Source: Sisyra terminalis
Lineage: Eukaryota > Arthropoda > Insecta > Neuroptera > Sisyridae
Direction of reading: 5' to 3'
Length of the DNA: 64,000 bases
Assembly (NCBI GenBank): GCA_958496175.1
Contig: OY292278.1
Location: 31,744,001 to 31,808,000 of the forward strand
Part shown: positions 54,501 through 60,121 of the stretch, piece after piece
Position numbering within the stretch: the stretch's first letter is position 1
Layout of the letters: each line of letters begins with the position of its first letter
Translations under genes and position numbers: made by a program
The notes under the pieces: model-generated
The model's input: the letters and a program-made list of their open reading frames with translations, nothing else
The model's database searches: none
What the model was told of the DNA's origin: nothing

Positions 54501-55223
54501 AGATTTTATTTTCACATATCCACATATACCTATACTTATATACACACGTTCCTGAACAAAAATAATGATGCATGATTAGTTTTCCATTTAAACTTTACAA
54601 CCTTTTTCTATTTTTAGTTTCAACTATATTTTTGTTCAGATAAAAAGTGTTCAGTTTAAAAGCGCAGTATCTTCTATTTTTTCAATATTCAGCATTTTCA
54701 GCATATTTCCAAGCATAAAAAAGTTATATTTTATCGTATCAATTGATCACATATTGGCTACTTTAGTAAGAAGCACGTATAAAATAATCTATGTAAAAAC
54801 AAGAAGACGAAAGATAACTAAAGTTATTAGAAAATTGAAACGAAAATCTGTAGAAAGTATTAATAAATTAATTAAATAGATGTTTCCAAACGAAATCATT
54901 GGTATACATGGAAATTAAAGGAGGCATTTATTCCCATACTGCAGGATATTCAGAAATTCATAATATGATAAACAGATAAGTAGTAGGTATGTATATGTAA
55001 TGGATATATGTACGTATACCGTATACGTATTATTTATAGTACTGAGTATGTGCTTATACTTCCTAAAGGATACCAAAATTTTGGATTTGCAAAATTTAAA
55101 TTAGAAACACTTAACGATTTTACTGACGACTAACTGTGTAATAACAATGACTGTTTATTTTTTAATTTTTGCATAATAAATCCATTAGAATTTATAATTT
55201 TATTGGTCTGGGGACTTTATAAT

Positions 55224-55269
<46 letters not shown>

Positions 55270-58200
55270 TTATAATTTTTATTTATAATTTTTGAATCAG
55301 ATATAAATATATCTCTAACAAAATTTATTACAACTCTTAAGTCTAAAACTAAAAAAAAAAAAAAAAAAAAACTAGAGTAATTAGTCCTCCCTACACCTTT
55401 GTGTAGAATTGGATGTGGAAGGTGGGTCCATCATTGGCCTCGACTATTGATTTCAAATTTACTCCATTAGGTTCAGTGGATCATTTCGCTTGAGTCTCGT
55501 GAAACGTTTGGCTTTTAAGATCTTCCTGGCTGATTGGTTCGGGTGTGAGTCAAGTCTTTTCTTGTAGGTTTTACTAATTTTCAAAGTGACTTCTTTGACT
55601 GTTTCAGTGTCGGTATCTCTAAGTATTATAGAATTTCGCACGTACTTAGGAGCGCCAATGATGGCTCTAATAATTTTCGATTGGCAGCGGTCTATTATTT
55701 GTAAATTTGAATTTTTAGCGGAACCCCAAAGTTGAACTCCGTACGTCCATATAGGTTTTATTATAGATTTGTATATGATGATTTTTGTTTCTAATTTTAA
55801 TTTTGATTTTTTTCCAATGAGCCAATATAGTTTTTTAAATATTATATTCATTTGTTCCTTTTTCTTCGAGATGTGTTCACGCCAGGTTAATTTTTGGTCA
55901 AGATGCATTCCCAGATATTTGACCGAGCTGCTTTGTGGTATGGATTTGTCGTTGATTGTGATCCTTGGACTTGTGATTTTTCTTAGGGTAAACGTGACTT
56001 GGATTGATTTTTCATCATTGAGTTTAATTCCCCATTGGTCACACCATTTAGTTATGACATTTACATGTTCCTGTAGACGACGCTTTATAATGTTTACGGA
56101 AATTTTTTGGGGACTCCATAAATAGTGAAGGTAACATTTTTTGTAATTAAATTTTGAATTGTAAGAAGTAAGAAATCCTTATGAAAATTATTAAAAAAAA
56201 AAAAACAAATTTAAATAATTGCACTATCCTGCTGCAGACCCCGATACCCTAATTGGAGTCCAAATTCACAGGTTCAGAAACTCTGACGTATTTTAGTAGT
56301 TTATCACCACTCCATAATCTAGTGTTCAAAGCACATAATATGTACCCATTTTTTTAATATTTTGTAACAAAAATATTAATGTACTTGAAACTGATTTGGT
56401 TTTGAGGGCTTTAAGTATTCGATTAAATCATTTATGAATTCGATATTGCGGAATTCTATGGTGAAAAATGTACAGAAAATTTAAGATGACATCTCAATTA
56501 ATCCATTGTTGAATTTGAAACTTTATTATTTCAGACAAACCGTCAGAGTAATAAGAAACCCTTGATGTCCAAACTTAATAGTAGACACCAAAACAATATT
56601 TTATGCCTTCGGTTCTGGTTTTAAGTACTTTAATACTTATTGCCATTTTTGGAGGTTGAATTATGTTTCATTATTAAAAATATTAAGATGTAAGTATATA
56701 GGTTTATTACATTTCTAATTAATGGCATCAAGTGGAGTTACGAGGTTTCTCTATGACGCCAACAAAATGAACAAAGCAAAATTGAGATTGTTAATTTCTT
56801 CTTAATCGTGCTTTAAGGTCTTTTTACTGATTAAATTTTATAAATTTACAACAGTAAATACCCTGTAAGTTTTAATTTATTTGAAAGAACCTAAATCAAG
56901 CAAAATAAATGCGTCATAAATGACTGCAATTTTTGGTTACGTTAACTTAGAACCTTGGTTTCTTTTCAACTATTTATCATATCCCTAACTATTTGATATT
57001 AAAGTTATATTGGTACTTCCCATGGGAAAAATAGAATTTTTTCCATTAGAATTTTTTTTGCCTGATTTACAGATAATAAAGTGATCCTATAAGGCAGAAA
57101 TCCTCAACCTTTTTCCATCCAAATGTACATCCTAGAATGCCGGTCGTGTGGTGTGCACTATTTAGTTTTTCAAAAGTATAATAGATTTTGCACAAAAAAT
57201 ATTTAGTTCTAAAAATAAAGTTATAAAACATAAAAACTTTGGTAATTGGGGCTAATTGGGAGAAGTTACTAGAAAAATTACTAGAGGTACTTCTGCATGA
57301 ACTACATCTAAAGTATGTTAGAATATTTCAAGGAGGGAAATTATAACGGTGTAATTATTTTCGCTTATATTTTTCGGTTTAATTACTAAATTTTTATTTT
57401 TTTTTCATTAAATTTTATTGTTAATTTGTCGATAGGCACCATGGTGCCCGTGAACATAGGGTTGGGGACCACTGCTATAAGGTTTGTTTTTTTTTGAAGT
57501 ACAAAACCTGCGTTCATACAATATGTAAAATATATTGTAGTTCTATTTATGTAAAATAATTTACCAAATTATATTAGACGTATTGCTCAGGTACGTATTT
57601 CGATTGTCAAGTAATCTTTCCCAGTGATCATTAAGTAGTAATGAAGTAGTATGCACAATAAATTGAGATCAATCCGTGATTAATTTGTGAATCATCACAT
57701 AGCAGTTACGGAGTGATCCAAAACTACTTGCTGACCACTGAGGAAGATCCTTTGGCAATCGAAATACCTACTTAGACAATACAATACAAATATTTTTGTT
57801 TGAACTTTTGTTCAAATATGTTTCTTATTTGCTTTGGTAAATTATATTACACAAATAGGACTACAATATATTTTACAAATTGTATAAACAGTATAACTGT
57901 TCAAAGTTAGCGAAAAAATTTAATTTGAGTAAATATTGTGTACATTATTGTACACATAACTAACTTGGGACAACTGAAATATTTTTTTTTTATAAAAAAT
58001 ATTGAATTAAGTATTGTTTATTCTCATTATTTGTTTATAAAATTGTAATGTCTTATTTGTATGATTTAGGTGTAGATATAGTTAGTAAAGCACCTAATCA
58101 AACTTACAAACTTGTGACGTTACACCAAAACAGTGGGGACCAAACTGCGGCCCGCGGGCCGCAAGAGGCCCAACTTGACCATTTTTCACGCTCACGAGAT

Positions 58201-58755
58201 TCATCCCATTTTTACAAAATATTTTATAACGATCAAAATGGTGAAAACCAATATGTTGAAAATATCTACACTATGTCTAAATCTAATGTAGGAACATAAC
58301 CACTAGTGATCCGTGGAGTAATGATGCATTTCCAAAGTGGCCCACAATATTATTTGGGTTGGCCACCCTAGAAGTAAAAGGAGTAATTTTGTAGTTTACA
58401 TCTTAATGCTTTAATATTTTTACGACTATTATTAATGCTTTTGATAATGGAATTGTTTAATTTGTAGTAACAAGTAATTAGTTACAAATAATCGCTAATG
58501 ATTAGTCCATTGAGTTTTCCTCTTTTCTTTAGTTTTAACGAAGCTTAACGGATATTAATTGAAGTTTGGAATCGAAAAAATTGATTGTTGTGATTACTTA
58601 CTTGCAATGTGTATCATGAATGAAGCAAAGGCGACCACCCATCCCCATCCCCCATCAGGGGGTGGTGGACTTCCACTCGATACAACCACATCGTCATCGT
58701 CAATCTGGTCATTGGTGGACACACGTGTCTTCTTATTTGGTGCTCCGTGGGCCAT
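15416..58755 (-). CDS. SLC16 (monocarboxylate transporter-like) major facilitator protein
   Basis: Coding exons 58755-58602, 25519-25400, 20944-19625, 18304-18104 and 15579-15416 join with every intron in phase 1 and give 652 residues. Helix 1 carries the family signature PPDGGWGWVV (residues 32-41). The next exon has DGVTYSFGVFY. The cytoplasmic-side motif before helix 5 is YFEKYRSLATGIAVCGSG (157-174). A long loop between helices 6 and 7 (about 217-443) is Ser/Thr-rich with a histidine cluster at 394-409 and an SCFCC motif. Helices 7-12 follow, with GRIILGYLADKP at helix 8. The 12-helix layout with a large central loop is typical of SLC16 plasma-membrane carriers of monocarboxylates and related small metabolites, often proton-coupled; the substrate cannot be told here. 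The first intron spans 33 kb. The probable promoter is near 59.1-59.7 kb. Confidence 0.9.
16680..16870. repeat. AT-rich dispersed repeat (family 3), copy 2
   Basis: GGCAAAATTGGAAATTGAATG ... TGACCGTTGAAACAAATGATAATAATCAGTTAA, preceded by CGTGAAATATTCATA, which is also found in copy 4. Confidence 0.55.
17495..17747. mobile_element. hAT-like non-autonomous element (family D), old copy
   Basis: Ends CAATGTCGTAGTGTGCG ... CGCTACGTTACTG; flanks AGAAGGTT/AACAGGTT (6 of 8 bases). The interior words TTTGCCGCCCCCTATTTT and GTGCCGCCCGGGGCCATGG recur in 24588-24829. Confidence 0.65.
18104..18304 (-). CDS. SLC16 gene, coding exon 4
   Basis: 201 bp, acceptor TTTTTCAG, donor GCTG|GTAAGG. Encodes residues 532-598: helices 10 and 11 with LLGLDKLTNAFGLLLLFQG and GPPIAG, a conserved SLC16 C-terminal stretch. 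Confidence 0.9.
18305..19624 (-). other. SLC16 intron 3
   Basis: 1.3 kb, AT-rich. It contains a tRNA-like SINE head at about 18446-18530 and nothing else recognisable. Confidence 0.6.
18446..18530 (+). repeat. Second tRNA-like SINE head or tRNA pseudogene
   Basis: TGGTACAGTGGTCTTAAGCACTG resembles a tRNA box A/D-arm, and GGTTCTAACCCC is a good box B. The head differs from the other SINE family. It lacks an intact acceptor stem, so it is not called a tRNA gene. Confidence 0.45.
19625..20944 (-). CDS. SLC16 gene, coding exon 3 (main exon)
   Basis: 1320 bp for residues 92-531: helices 3-6, the long variable cytoplasmic loop and helices 7-9. Acceptor TTTTTTGCAG, donor ATTG|GTAAGT. This exon is visibly richer in G+C than the flanking introns. 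Reading past the donor gives a spurious KFFYRFS tail. Confidence 0.92.
21131..21782. mobile_element. Inverted-repeat element TAGTGTCCGAC...GTCGGACACTA
   Basis: Perfect 11-bp end repeats followed on both sides by iterated CCGAAACC/CCGAAACT words. Flanking 8-mers TTGGATTC/GTGAATTC match in 6 of 8. 652 bp, AT-rich middle, no transposase. Superfamily uncertain, hAT-like by duplication length. Confidence 0.65.
23526..23638 (-). repeat. tRNA-derived SINE, reverse copy
   Basis: Reverse complement of the family: the head reads as a degraded box A ending in CGGTCATCG on the plus strand, followed by TTTGCTCGATACGAGAGTC and AATATTTTTCGATTTAC body sequence. Confidence 0.7.
24588..24829. mobile_element. 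hAT-like non-autonomous element (family D)
   Basis: Ends CAGTGGGGTAGCGTG ... CACGTTACACTACTG with flanks ATCTATAG/ATCCATAG (7 of 8). An 8-bp duplication and CA...TG ends are the hAT pattern. 242 bp, no coding capacity. Confidence 0.78.
24892..25090. mobile_element. Palindromic MITE AAGCARGCCATTCACGCTCC
   Basis: 199 bp whose ends (AAGCAAGCCATTCACGCTCC and its complement GGAGCGTGAATGGCCTGCTT) are near-perfect inverted repeats, with repeated internal TCCAACT/AGTTGGA words. A 19-bp direct repeat (ATTTTCGGTAATAAGTAAT) lies on both sides at 24866 and 25101. Confidence 0.75.
25400..25519 (-). CDS. SLC16 gene, coding exon 2
   Basis: 120 bp, acceptor TTTATTTACAG, donor TTCAG|GTATGT. Encodes residues 52-91 (DGVTYSFGVFYIQFLTYF through the TYCSG turn): the loop and helix 2 region common in SLC16. 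Confidence 0.88.
26440..26885. mobile_element. Palindromic element family 2, copy 1
   Basis: Arms AAAATATATTGTAGTTTATTTTATG and CCACAATATATTTTATATACTG are inverted; the neighbouring part has a second hairpin (TTTATCAGTGGTCATCAAGTAATATTAGATC against ACTACTTGGTGGCCACTGATTAAGA). The same arrangement recurs near 27.2, 49.9 and 57.6 kb. Confidence 0.6.
27150..27320. repeat. Palindromic element family 2, half copy
   Basis: TGTATAAACAATATATAAAATATATTGTAGTCTAGTTTATG, then CTGATACGTATTTTTATTGCCAAGCAACCTTCATCAGTGGTCATCAAGTAGTACTGGATCTC; the second half is absent. Confidence 0.6.
27515..27578 (+). repeat. SINE with large internal deletion
   Basis: Box A (TGGTAGCTGAGTGGTTA) is joined directly to the SINE tail (TATAAAGCGACGGTAAATAAC); the part in between, with box B, is missing, and TTATAAAGCG is tandemly doubled at the joint. 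Confidence 0.65.
29233..29335 (-). CDS. Candidate alternative first exon of the SLC16 gene
   Basis: An ATG at 29335 opens 34 codons (MNMQTLLRTLL, then a Lys/Arg/Gln- and Ser/Asn-rich stretch ending IPIPNRYI) and ends at ATCG|GTAAGT. Its phase (one spare base) is the same as exon 1, so it can splice to 25519 and read ...RYI-ADGVTYSFG. The product would be 635 residues and would lack helix 1 and DGGWGW. It has no membrane helix of its own. It lies within the 33-kb first intron, 3.7 kb before exon 2. It could also be an unrelated chance frame. Confidence 0.4.
29815..30260. repeat. Dispersed repeat with TGTGACGTCA, copy 2
   Basis: Contains CTGTGACGTCACAG (a perfect 14-bp palindrome around 29841) and later TTGTGACGTCATTTTAATGTCGGGCCAATAGAAGCTTG, matching copy 1. 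Being short and lacking coding capacity, it is probably non-autonomous. Confidence 0.5.
30560..30640. repeat. MITE family 1 right arm
   Basis: AATCGCGAATTAAACTAAAAAC, then AAAATGGAACATTACTAGATATTG and ATCGCTAAAAGGAACATGAG: one decayed arm. Confidence 0.6.
30695..30895. repeat. AT-rich dispersed repeat (family 3), copy 3
   Basis: GGCAATAATTGGAAACTGAATGAAAAC ... TAGTTGAAACCAATGACAACAATCAGTTAG, then TTCTTTGTTCTCTGTCTTTG as in copy 1. Confidence 0.55.
32060..32212 (+). repeat. tRNA-derived SINE
   Basis: Nearly full copy: TGGTGGCCGAGTGGTCAAGG head, TTCGATATTTCTCGATTTACGG body, TTAACTCTAGAG, and AAATAACAATAAAAA tail. Box B is decayed. Confidence 0.75.
32529..33236. mobile_element. pogo-like inverted-repeat element
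   Basis: A perfect 16-bp terminal inverted repeat: CTCGTATAACACGGTT at 32529-32544 and its complement at 33221-33236, with degenerate copies of the same words inside (CCGTGTTAAACAAG, ATGTTGTACAAATTTATGTTACAA). 708 bp, no transposase. The resemblance to pogo/Tigger-type ends is from memory and tentative. Confidence 0.65.
33840..34035 (+). repeat. RTE-type LINE 3' end fragment
   Basis: GATGGCGCATTTTTTT, AAATTTTCATCAAAATCGTTAGAGCCGTTTTC and ACATACAAGAATAGCTCGTATAATATAATAG resemble the 3' ends of insect RTE-clade LINEs and dependent SINEs. It ends in a TATAATA-type short tandem repeat, as these elements often do. Confidence 0.4.
35440..35592 (+). repeat. Diverged SINE copy
   Basis: AAAACCGGTAGGTGCTGGATTCGACTTTTGTACCGAGCAAATTTTC and the TATTTCTCGAT block are recognisable; the tail is scrambled. 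Short frames at 35291-35586 are shadows of this repeat. Confidence 0.55.
36300..36460. repeat. AT-rich dispersed repeat (family 3), copy 4
   Basis: CGTGAAATATTCACAGATAAG, GGCAATTGAATAAAATCGAAAG and CAGTTGAAACAAATGACAACAGCCAGTTAG. Confidence 0.55.
39385..39450. repeat. AT microsatellite (ATAATA/ATAT)n
   Basis: ATATAATAATCGTAATAATATATATAACAATAATATTATATATAATAATAATCG. The plus-strand frame across it (39361-39564) is low-complexity. Confidence 0.65.
40632..40865. mobile_element. hAT-like MITE (family A), copy 1
   Basis: Right end GGTTAAGAACCACTG is mirrored by left GGTTCTTAACC. Flanks CACTAGAG/TACTAGAG (7 of 8). 234 bp. The middle part shares CACCAGTT and CGAACCCGCGAGACTGACTCA with the other copies. 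Confidence 0.8.
43396..43530 (+). repeat. tRNA-derived SINE
   Basis: GTGGCCGAGTGGTCTAGG box A, GGTTCGATTCTCG box B, then TCGAGCAAATTTTCG and ATTAACCCTAAAGTCG. One of the best preserved heads in the window. Confidence 0.8.
43859..44084. mobile_element. hAT-like MITE (family A), copy 2
   Basis: Ends CTTTGGTTTCTAACC ... GGTAAAGAACCACTA, flanks TATTAAGG/TATTAGGG (7 of 8). Same internal words (GATTGACTCACCGAACC). 226 bp. Confidence 0.75.
44122..44649. mobile_element. hAT-like non-autonomous element (family B)
   Basis: Starts CAGTGCTTCTCAAAC and ends AAAAAGTACTG with flanks GTATAGAG/ATATAGAG (7 of 8). Inner words GGCCCCTTAGGGGGTGCTGG and GGGTGCCTTAGG are imperfect mirrors. 528 bp, no transposase frame. 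Confidence 0.75.
46575..46640. repeat. AT microsatellite (ATA/ATAAT)n
   Basis: AATAATATAATATAATAATAATATAATAATAATAATATAAG: short imperfect tandem array within intron 1. Confidence 0.7.
48724..48900 (+). repeat. Diverged SINE copy
   Basis: Starts CCAATTGGTGACTAAGTGGTCTAGG and keeps TTTCTCGATTACAGATTTTTATTAACCCTAGAGTC and a CGACGGTAACTGCAAC end. Box B is lost. Confidence 0.65.
49840..50160. mobile_element. Palindromic element family 2, copy 3
   Basis: CAGATACGTATTTCGATTGCTAAGCAACCTCATCAAGGGTCATCAAATAGTATTGGATCTCTC is mirrored by GAGAGATCCAATACAACTTGATGACTATTGATGAAAATTGCTTGGCAATCGAAGTACGTATC. The hairpin is long and well conserved. Confidence 0.75.
50170..50284 (-). repeat. tRNA-derived SINE, reverse copy
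   Basis: On the minus strand: GGTGACCGAGTGGTCAAGGTGACCG head, AAACTGGTAGGTGTTGG, then the AAATTTTCGATATTTCTCG body. Confidence 0.75.
51646..51877. mobile_element. hAT-like MITE (family A), copy 3
   Basis: Ends CAGTAGTTCTTAACC ... GATTAAGAACCACTG, flanks CCTTAGAA/CCTTAGGA (7 of 8). The 80-codon minus-strand frame here is a shadow of the element. 232 bp. Confidence 0.8.
52724..53160 (-). pseudogene. Helitron-type PIF1-like helicase, C-terminal remnant
   Basis: Reading the minus strand gives, in order, LNYHVEFLNIINPLGL (family: NYPxEFLNSLxxSGxPPH), SVLIPQIPLILP, FEFKRLIFP, DFVITINKTLSKS (family: AFAMTINKSQGQS) and DQFYVAYSRVSSPSDL (family: GQLYVALSRV). These are the last helicase blocks of the PIF1-like helicase in Helitron transposons. 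At least one frame change (near 53010-53050) and an in-frame TAG just before DQFYVAYSRV break it, so it is dead. The Rep nuclease part and Helitron ends were not found nearby; it may be a 5'-truncated fragment. Confidence 0.8.
55225..56082 (-). mobile_element. 5'-truncated Jockey-clade non-LTR retroposon, young insertion
   Basis: The element lies between two copies of CTTTATAATG (55215-55224 and 56083-56092), a 10-bp target duplication. On the minus strand it starts inside the reverse transcriptase gene and ends in a 3' UTR and an A-tail of 44 nt (T-tract 55225-55268). The frame runs uninterrupted from the truncation point to its stop. The intact tail and perfect duplication suggest a recent insertion into SLC16 intron 1, in the same orientation as the gene. 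Confidence 0.9.
55459..56082 (-). CDS. Jockey-type reverse transcriptase, C-terminal 207 residues
   Basis: The open frame begins at the 5' truncation (no native start) and runs 207 codons to the stop at 55459. Recognisable blocks: ITKWCDQWGIKLNDEKS, VKYLGMHLDQKLTWREHI, IIYKSIIKPIWTYGVQLWG, IIDRCQSKIIRAIIGAPKYV and SHPNQSARKIL. These belong to the thumb/C-terminal part of Jockey-clade LINE reverse transcriptases. The catalytic FxDD box and the endonuclease are missing, so it cannot move itself. It uses the same AT-rich codon bias as the region. Confidence 0.88.
   Translation of the reverse strand, partial: RRLQEHVNVITKWCDQWGIKLNDEKSIQVTFTLRKITSPRITINDKSIPQSSSVKYLGMHLDQKLTWREHISKKKEQMNIIFKKLYWLIGKKSKLKLETKIIIYKSIIKPIWTYGVQLWGSAKNSNLQIIDRCQSKIIRAIIGAPKYVRNSIILRDTDTETVKEVTLKISKTYKKRLDSHPNQSARKILKAKRFTRLKRNDPLNLME
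57095..57474. mobile_element. hAT-like non-autonomous element (family C), perfect 8-bp duplication
   Basis: The flanking 8-mer CTATAAGG (57087-57094 and 57475-57482) is identical on both sides. Ends CAGAAATCCTCAACC ... GGTTGGGGACCACTG. 380 bp, non-coding. The perfect duplication makes it the best-supported hAT-like insertion here. Confidence 0.88.
57514..57895. mobile_element. Palindromic element family 2, most complete copy
   Basis: Ends ATACAATATGTAAAATATATTGTAGT and ACTACAATATATTTTACAAATTGTAT are inverted; inside are TACGTATTTCGATTGTCAAG and its mirror CTTTGGCAATCGAAATACCTA, and a third inner hairpin (GATCATTAAGTAGT / ACTACTTGCTGACCACTGAGG). It starts 32 bp after a hAT-like insertion. Confidence 0.75.
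58131..58371. mobile_element. Probable hAT-like element (family E)
   Basis: Left end CAGTGGGGACCAAACTGCGG with a GC-rich hairpin (GCGGCCCGCGGGCCGC); right end GGGTTGGCCACCCTAG is an imperfect mirror. Flanking 8-mers match poorly (5 of 8). The 83-codon plus-strand frame across it is not taken as a gene. Confidence 0.55.
58602..58755 (-). CDS. SLC16 gene, coding exon 1 (DGGWGW helix 1)
   Basis: The ATG at 58755 opens a 51-codon exon: an acidic leader with IDDDD, the SLC16 signature DGGWGW, and helix 1 ending FMIHIA. Donor GCAA|GTAAGT. The joining codon with exon 2 is A|CT (Thr), giving ...HIATDGVTYSFG, which fits the family. The apparent plus-strand frames across this stretch are shadows. Confidence 0.88.
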
Positions 58756-58824
58756 TTGATCAACGATCAATTAGTGAAATGGCACTCGCCGAAAAAAAAA
58801 TCAAAAGAATACAACAAAAAAACC

Positions 58825-59050
58825 ACGCACACATACACCCTCAATAACGATCCCTCCATAAATTGGTATAACAGAGTCAAAAATTATCTTGTTATCGTAT
58901 ACATTTAGTTATACTAGATATAATATGATATGAGAGCTACGTTTTACGTATATCTCAATCCACGCATGTGTGTGTATGATAAAGAAAAAAAATCACCACG
59001 TGTATGTACAAACATGAATACACACATACAACATTCACACGTGCAAATAT
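58825..59050. repeat. CA/TG-rich simple-repeat stretch
   Basis: Clusters of CACACACATACAC, TGTGTGTATG and CACACATACAACATTCACACGTGC just upstream of the SLC16 start codon. Confidence 0.5.
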
Positions 59051-59089
59051 TTGAATAATCACAAATCCATTTTTTTTCTTTCACATATT

Positions 59090-59720
59090 GTTTTCAAGTT
59101 GGTATATTTCGTAAATATTTTGCCTGGTATACACTATTTCGATTGTTGAAGACAATTTAGTTGGGTGATTTTTCTATTATGACATTTGACAAAAATGCGC
59201 GATTGTTTGTTTTTCACTGATTTAAAAGTTAATAGAAAAAACGCGGCCTTTTTTGAATAGTATGAAAAGGGAAGACAAAGTTATTGGGGACAAAAAAATT
59301 TTGAATTTTTACAATGAGCACTTGATTGTTGGTATGTGTGCGTTAATCTGAAGACAAAGGAAAGAAAATGAAAACAAAAGAAAATGCGGGAAAATCAAAA
59401 ATAATTTGGAAAAACGGTGATATGTTGCCGTATGTGATTTGTTGATCGGCCAAATGCGTTAGTATGACTGACGAGGAAAGTTGAATTTTGTAAAGAATTC
59501 AGCGATTTGAAATACGACGCGACCGATCTGAAATTAGCGTCGTCGTCGTTTTCACAATGCTCCAACGACGTGCTATACAACGCTACTACTGATAAAATTG
59601 CGGCGTAATCTTCGGCTACGTTCGGGACGTTTCGACGCCTCCAATTGGCACTGAAAAGTCGTCGTTCCGAAGTCGTCTTTGTTCCACAACCACTCGAATT
59701 CTTAATATTCAAAAACCGAC
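59090..59720 (-). promoter_or_regulatory. Probable promoter/5' leader of the SLC16 gene
   Basis: About 0.4-1.0 kb upstream of the SLC16 ATG, the DNA at 59440-59700 is clearly richer in G+C and CpG (for example CGTCGTCGTCG at about 59540) than the rest of the region. Such islands in AT-rich insect DNA often mark a transcription start. A 105-codon frame here on the minus strand starts at TTG and has no known domain, so I read the stretch as leader or promoter. Confidence 0.4.
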
Positions 59721-60121
59721 GAAATAATGACGAAATCTAAAAAAAAAAACAAAAAACAAAAGTCAAACACCACAAGTGACTCCACTTAAAATACCAAAGA
59801 ATCCATTTAAAAAATATTGAATTAAAACCTCCCCCTCCCATTGCTTTGCCCAATAATTACGCGCATGGAAATCAATTAAATTAAACATTTAATAGGCTTT
59901 TCCCTAAAACTTATTAGCTTGAAGTTGGCCGAAAATTGAGCCAATAAATAAATAATTACTGACATTTTCCCGCGTTCAATTTAAAAAAATTGGAAGTAAA
60001 TACTTAGAATGAAATAGTCAGTCTTTGAACTCATTTTTTTTCTTCTTTAATTTCCTTATAATTTTATTAATTAAAAACCATCAGTTGCCAACAATGCGGC
60101 TGGTTTGGTAACAGTTGAGAG

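Larger units (their letters stand above)
25520..58601 (-). other. SLC16 intron 1 (about 33 kb)
   Basis: A very long first intron filled with AT-rich DNA and transposon remains: SINEs, hAT-like, pogo-like and palindromic MITE families, a Helitron-type helicase pseudogene and a young Jockey copy. Apart from the candidate exon at 29233-29335, no convincing host coding exon was seen on either strand. Short frames such as 30874-31086, 37891-38142, 39361-39564, 42079-42291 and 47031-47222 are low-complexity and match no family I know. Confidence 0.65.

Noticed and set aside
59395..59712. 105-codon frame on the minus strand as a gene
   Set aside because: It starts at TTG, has no domain, and lies in a CpG-rich stretch better explained as promoter or 5' leader of the SLC16 gene.
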